The position numbers were made by a program, and so were the translations under genes. A stretch of 26,245 nt of DNA from Thermococcus sp. (GTDB lineage: Archaea > Methanobacteriota_B > Thermococci > Thermococcales > Thermococcaceae), in the NCBI GenBank assembly GCA_027074805.1, contig JALTCK010000087.1, forward strand, positions 1-26,245, in the 5' to 3' direction. Below, in pieces: positions 23,587-26,245 of this stretch (position 1 is its first letter; every line of letters starts with the position of its first letter). The notes under the pieces were generated by a model that worked only from the letters and a program-made list of their open reading frames with translations, did not search any database and was not told where the DNA came from.

Positions 23587-24861
23587 TCAGCAAACCGAAC
23601 CGATGGTTCCGTGGTAGCTCATAGATTCCTCGTAAAACTCATCAAGGAGCCTCTGGAGTTTCCTCGACAGCTCAGCCTGTTTTCCCCAAGAGCCCTCAAT
23701 TTTACCTTTGGCCGCCATTCTTCCCAAGAACTTCCTCATTTCGGGGCTGAGGGGCGAGGGTTTACATTTTGACCATGGTGTTCCGGGTAGGGGCATAAAG
23801 TAATGAGCCCTGACCTTTCCACCTTTGCTCATTATCCACTTCATGAGCTCGATACTTCTCCTCTGGCTTTCTCTATTCTCATTGGGTAGCCCTACGATGA
23901 AGTCAACTACCGGCTCGAAGCCATACTCCAGCATGTACTCTACCGCTCTCTGCACGTGCTCAACCCTGTGTAGCCTGTGCATGGCTTTCAGCATTCCATT
24001 ATCCCCGCTCTGCGCACCAATCGCCAGACGTCTGTTGTCCGCATAGTCAATGAGGAGTTCAAGCGTCTCCGGTAAAACAAACTCAGGCCTTACCTCGCTC
24101 GGAAACGTACCATAGAAGAGCCTTCTGCCCTCCTTCCGGAGTGGTTGGAGTGCTTTTAGGAGGGCTTCGAGCTTTCTCAGTTTCAGTATTGCTCCCGGCG
24201 ATCCGTAGGCGAAAGCGTTAGGGGTAATATATCGCATGTCCTTCATTCTGCGGGAATACTTCACGATCTGATCGATAGGTCTGTGTCTCATCCGGAAGCC
24301 CTTTATGTAGGGGGTTTGGCAGTAGTAACAGCGGAAGGGACAACCCCTGCTTATCTCTATGGGAGAGATTAGGCGAACGCTCTCGGGGTAGGGGGGAAAG
24401 CGCCAGAAGTCCTCAACCTTGGCGAAGCCGGTAAAGACGAACTCACCGTTGAGGTAGAAGGCGAGACCCGTTATGTTGAGAAGGTCTTTGGTGATTTTAT
24501 ACCCCGTCCTCTTCAGTGCGTTCAGGAGCTGGAAGAGAACCTCCTCACCCTCGCCGATAACCGCTATATCAAAGCCGAGTTTGTTGAGAGTGTGCCTTGG
24601 CATGGCTATTGCGTGGTAGCCGCCGGCTATGAGAATGGATCCGGCCTCTTTAAGCAACCTAATTTCTTCCGATAATGAACCCCATATCTCCTCGGTAAAG
24701 AAGGAGTAGAGGACCACCTTAGGCTTTGCATTTAGAATCTTAGTGAAGTCCTTTGTTATGAAAAGCTCCCCTAAGTCAAAGCCCTGACTTTCAAGAGCTC
24801 CTAAGAGGTGAACAAAGGCATTGTGATTGCGCTTTGTCATCCTGAAAGCTATCTCAGGCAT
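23587..24861 (-). CDS. B12-binding-like domain / radical SAM protein
   Basis: This 424-residue protein has an N-terminal cobalamin-binding-like Rossmann domain (LIAGGYHAIAMP; the DxHxxG cobalamin-ligand motif is not evident). A radical SAM domain follows with the cluster motif RGCPFRCYYCQTP (Cys174, 178 and 181). Sequence and layout resemble the archaeal family TIGR04013, typified by Methanocaldococcus MJ1487, of unknown reaction. The frame extends to 24948, but the ATG at 24861 (MPEIAFRMTKRNH) fits the family start and the TATA box at 24911-24920. Ribosome site is weak. It lies just downstream of the histone gene and its terminator, on the same strand. Methylthiotransferase-like or methylase activity is possible. 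Confidence 0.85.
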   Translation of the reverse strand: MPEIAFRMTKRNHNAFVHLLGALESQGFDLGELFITKDFTKILNAKPKVVLYSFFTEEIWGSLSEEIRLLKEAGSILIAGGYHAIAMPRHTLNKLGFDIAVIGEGEEVLFQLLNALKRTGYKITKDLLNITGLAFYLNGEFVFTGFAKVEDFWRFPPYPESVRLISPIEISRGCPFRCYYCQTPYIKGFRMRHRPIDQIVKYSRRMKDMRYITPNAFAYGSPGAILKLRKLEALLKALQPLRKEGRRLFYGTFPSEVRPEFVLPETLELLIDYADNRRLAIGAQSGDNGMLKAMHRLHRVEHVQRAVEYMLEYGFEPVVDFIVGLPNENRESQRRSIELMKWIMSKGGKVRAHYFMPLPGTPWSKCKPSPLSPEMRKFLGRMAAKGKIEGSWGKQAELSRKLQRLLDEFYEESMSYHGTIGSVC

Positions 24862-24910
24862 AATTGGAAGCAGGAGAAGAGCCTTAAAACAATAACGGTT
24901 CAGAATATTG

Positions 24911-24920
24911 ATATAAAAGC
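24911..24920 (-). promoter_or_regulatory. TATA box of the radical SAM gene
   Basis: The minus strand reads GCTTTTATAT, giving a start near 24890 and a leader of about 30 nt before ATG 24861. It immediately follows the histone terminator. Confidence 0.5.
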
Positions 24921-24939
24921 CAAAAAGGCCATCAGGCCT
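24921..24939 (-). terminator. Histone gene terminator
   Basis: On the minus strand AGGCC-TGAT-GGCCT forms a short stem across the histone stop codon, followed directly by TTTTT. It separates the histone transcript from the radical SAM promoter only a few bases downstream. Confidence 0.5.
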
Positions 24940-25135
24940 TGATGGCAAGCTTTATGTCCTCGGCCTTGACAGTCTTTCTGCCGGCGTGCCTAGCGAAGTC
25001 AGCTGATTTCTTAGCGAGCTCAACGGCGTATTCCTCAAGGTAGTCGGCGAGGACTTTGGCGGCCTCTTCACTAACTCTCTCAGCGCCGGCCTTCCTAATC
25101 AACCTGTCAATCGGCGCAATTGGAAGCTCAGCCAT
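24932..25135 (-). CDS. Archaeal histone
   Basis: This 67-residue protein is a complete histone fold and nothing else. It begins LPIAPIDRLIRKAGAERVSEEA and ends GRKTVKAEDIKLAIKA, as in HpkA/HpkB and HMf-type histones. DNA-contact residues such as Arg in the first helix and the RKTV loop are intact. It forms dimers and larger wraps that compact DNA. The ATG follows GGAGGTGTTGTGA. A strong TATA box lies at 25185-25194, so it is a highly expressed single gene. Thermococcus has two histone genes; which one this is cannot be told from here. Confidence 0.97.
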   Translation of the reverse strand: MAELPIAPIDRLIRKAGAERVSEEAAKVLADYLEEYAVELAKKSADFARHAGRKTVKAEDIKLAIKA

Positions 25136-25184
25136 TCACAACACCTCCAGGAAGGGTTTTTCATTACTCTCTAACCGATTGGAA

Positions 25185-25194
25185 CTATATAAAC
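25185..25194 (-). promoter_or_regulatory. Strong TATA box of the histone gene
   Basis: The minus strand reads GTTTATATAG, preceded by CGAAAG, which resembles a BRE. A start near 25165 leaves a leader of about 30 nt with GGAGGTG. Confidence 0.65.
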
Positions 25195-25248
25195 CTTTCG
25201 GTGAGAAGAGAGTTCTCATGCCTCCAATTCCCCCCAAAAGGCCGGGTG

Positions 25249-25434
25249 ATGAACCAACACTTCATCTGCATCTTAGTTTACTGCCAACAGCCGGTCTTCC
25301 CGCGAGGGGATTTACAAAAAAACCTAGAAGGCTTTACCTGGGTAAGGGCTTATACAATTAACCTCGAAGATTCTATAGCATGGTTTAATGAACGGAGGGG
25401 GTTCCAGGGCCCAATTCCATTACAACAAGCCTAG
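25249..25434 (+). CDS. Possible small ORF in the histone-dUTPase gap (weak)
   Basis: The 348-bp gap 25136-25483 contains a 61-codon frame starting at ATG 25249, with pieces such as INLEDSIAWFNERRG that look protein-like. No good ribosome site precedes it, and an A7 run interrupts the middle. Its 3' end runs into the left arm of a 12-bp inverted repeat. I recognise no family. It may be a decayed gene or chance frame. Apart from this, the gap holds the histone promoter, the inverted repeat and the dUTPase terminator. Confidence 0.2.
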   Translation: MNQHFICILVYCQQPVFPRGDLQKNLEGFTWVRAYTINLEDSIAWFNERRGFQGPIPLQQA

Positions 25435-25464
25435 CAAAAAAAGACAAAAAAATGGGCCCTGGAA
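25402..25464. repeat. 12-bp perfect inverted repeat enclosing A/T-rich 39-bp spacer
   Basis: TTCCAGGGCCCA (25402-25413) and TGGGCCCTGGAA (25453-25464) are exact reverse complements. The spacer holds two A7 runs. Read on the minus strand, the right arm follows the dUTPase stop and is followed by the T-runs. Confidence 0.7.
25435..25452 (-). terminator. Oligo-T terminator after the dUTPase gene
   Basis: On the minus strand two T7 runs (TTTTTTTGTCTTTTTTT) lie about 30-50 nt after the dUTPase stop. Such oligo-T tracts end archaeal transcripts. Confidence 0.55.
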
Positions 25465-25483
25465 AGGGAGCACACAGAAACGT

Positions 25484-25954
25484 TCACTTTTTCCTTCTTT
25501 TTGAGAGCGCTATCCCCCTGCTGCCCTGATAATTTCCCCGATATGGACTCTTTGATGGGGCCTCAAGCCGTATGAAGGCTATTTGAACAAACCGTTCTTC
25601 GTATTCGAGCTCCACTGACTTGTCTGAGGCATTAAAGAGACCCAAGGTTAAGTTCCCATCCCAGCCGGGATCAACCCAAGCAAACGAGCCGAGAAGGCCT
25701 TCCCGAGCAAGGCTGCTCCGGAGTTTCATGTCTCCCATAACGTCTTCCGGGAGCCTCACGCGCTCGAGAGTCAGGACTAGAGCGTATGTTTTTGGAGGTA
25801 TCACTAGGCCACCCTCCTTATTAACCTCGATTATTCTATCGTTGATGTAAGCCTGGTTCCCAACGCGCAGGTCGTAGCCGGCAGGCTGGAGGGATTCCTC
25901 GTTGAAGGGCTCGATTAGAATCTCCTTTCTTATTTTCCAGTCAGGGAGCATCAT
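25484..25954 (-). CDS. dUTPase of the dCTP deaminase/dUTPase family
   Basis: This 156-residue trimeric-fold protein has the family motifs LQPAGYDLRVG (22-32), RSSLAREGL (79-87), and WVDPGWDGNLTL (93-104). In E. coli dCTP deaminase the catalytic glutamate lies in VLEFYNS; here the aligned segment is TLGLFNAS with Gly105, so the deaminase glutamate is missing. It therefore more likely hydrolyses dUTP to dUMP than deaminates dCTP, as annotated for the similar Pyrococcus protein. The frame opens at 25963, but ATG 25954 has GGTG 6 nt before it. A TATA box at 25985-25993 gives a short leader. It is divergent from tRNA-Arg. Confidence 0.88.
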   Translation of the reverse strand: MMLPDWKIRKEILIEPFNEESLQPAGYDLRVGNQAYINDRIIEVNKEGGLVIPPKTYALVLTLERVRLPEDVMGDMKLRSSLAREGLLGSFAWVDPGWDGNLTLGLFNASDKSVELEYEERFVQIAFIRLEAPSKSPYRGNYQGSRGIALSKRRKK

Positions 25955-25970
25955 ACGAACCACCGCAAGC

Positions 25971-25978
25971 TTTATTTT
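25971..25978 (+). promoter_or_regulatory. TATA box of tRNA-Arg
   Basis: TTTATTTT lies about 25 bp before the tRNA 5' end. It sits inside the leader region of the divergent dUTPase gene, so the two promoters overlap. Confidence 0.45.
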
Positions 25979-25984
25979 CTCGGT

Positions 25985-25993
25985 CCTTAAAAC
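25985..25993 (-). promoter_or_regulatory. TATA box of the dUTPase gene
   Basis: The minus strand reads GTTTTAAGG, giving a start near 25967 and a leader of about 13 nt with GGTG before ATG 25954. Confidence 0.5.
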
Positions 25994-26001
25994 ACTTCCG
26001 A

Positions 26002-26078
<77 letters not shown>

Positions 26079-26079
26079 A

Positions 26080-26103
26080 GAAACTTTGCTTGCGCAAAGT
26101 TTC
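26080..26103. repeat. 10-bp perfect hairpin just after tRNA-Arg
   Basis: GAAACTTTGC and GCAAAGTTTC flank TTGC. No T-run follows, so it is not a usual archaeal terminator. It may be a processing element, a dispersed repeat or part of an attachment region. Confidence 0.65.
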
Positions 26104-26223
26104 ATCAAATAGTTCTGACTGTTTAAGGGGGTAGTTTTCTAAGGCCGTGCACGCTAAAACTGGCAATTCTAGAAACGGGTTTGTATTAGACTCACAGCCT
26201 TTACAGTGTTTCACTCTTCAAGC

Positions 26224-26240
26224 AGCGTCCGAAGGACGCT
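26224..26240. repeat. 7-bp hairpin at window end
   Basis: AGCGTCC and GGACGCT flank GAA. The 3' context is cut by the window. The stretch 26104-26223 before it shows no gene that I can support. Confidence 0.55.
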
Positions 26241-26245
26241 AAAGT

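Noticed and set aside
25240..25300. GTGATGA box followed by CTG-containing sequence, considered as a second C/D sRNA
   Set aside because: No proper D' or D box at guide spacing and no C' box.

Overview
The window is from a hyperthermophilic archaeon of the Thermococcales, most likely a Thermococcus. The support is a one-domain archaeal histone, an archaeal DnaG-type primase, an archaeal-class glutamyl-tRNA synthetase, GTP-dependent PEP carboxykinase, a tRNA-Arg with encoded CCA, GGTG/GGAGG ribosome binding sites 5-8 nt before most starts, and A/T-rich TATA boxes about 25 bp before inferred transcript starts. Genes are tightly packed, with many ATGA-type overlaps. From memory, the protein content and the order from glycerol kinase to PEP carboxykinase resemble T. 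kodakarensis; this was not checked by search.

Layout. 1-3568: the tail of an unknown gene, a HAD-like protein, a small unknown protein on the minus strand, an SbcD/Mre11-related phosphoesterase, a PrsW-like membrane protease with a small overlapping partner gene, and a sequon-rich membrane-anchored surface protein. 3565-12080: a glycerol / glycerophosphodiester catabolic locus. On the minus strand are two GDPD phosphodiesterases, glycerol kinase, a GlpA-like glycerol-3-phosphate dehydrogenase, its FAD/NAD partner and a cysteine-rich DUF1667 protein. Divergently on the plus strand are an MFS transporter and a membrane-anchored alpha/beta hydrolase. A perfect ATATAG/CTATAT palindrome lies in the divergent promoter region. 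12095-15043: a minus-strand operon of SAM methyltransferase, ABC ATPase and ABC-2 permease. 15044-15311: a candidate box C/D sRNA with a TATA box at the right distance.

15312-19292: a small membrane protein, thymidylate kinase, a phosphohexomutase-like protein lacking the catalytic serine loop, remnants of a decayed gene, and PEP carboxykinase. 19293-19560: a terminator hairpin and a probable broken small gene. 19561-25135, all minus strand: gltX, dnaG, a small Toprim protein, a membrane protein, a B12-binding/radical SAM protein and a histone. 25136-25483: a mostly non-coding stretch with a 12-bp inverted repeat. 25484-26245: a dUTPase of the dCTP-deaminase family, tRNA-Arg(TCG) and two hairpins.

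The clearest functional unit is the glycerol locus: GDPDs (and perhaps the hydrolase) would release glycerol phosphate or glycerol, GlpK would phosphorylate glycerol, and the GlpA-like enzyme with its FAD/NAD and iron-sulfur-like partners would oxidise glycerol-3-phosphate to DHAP. PEP carboxykinase nearby links to central carbon metabolism. No CRISPR array, insertion sequence or complete mobile element was found. I see no clearly unprecedented multi-gene system; the most unusual items are the sRNA candidate, the serine-less phosphohexomutase-like protein, and the decayed genes and hairpins in the gaps.
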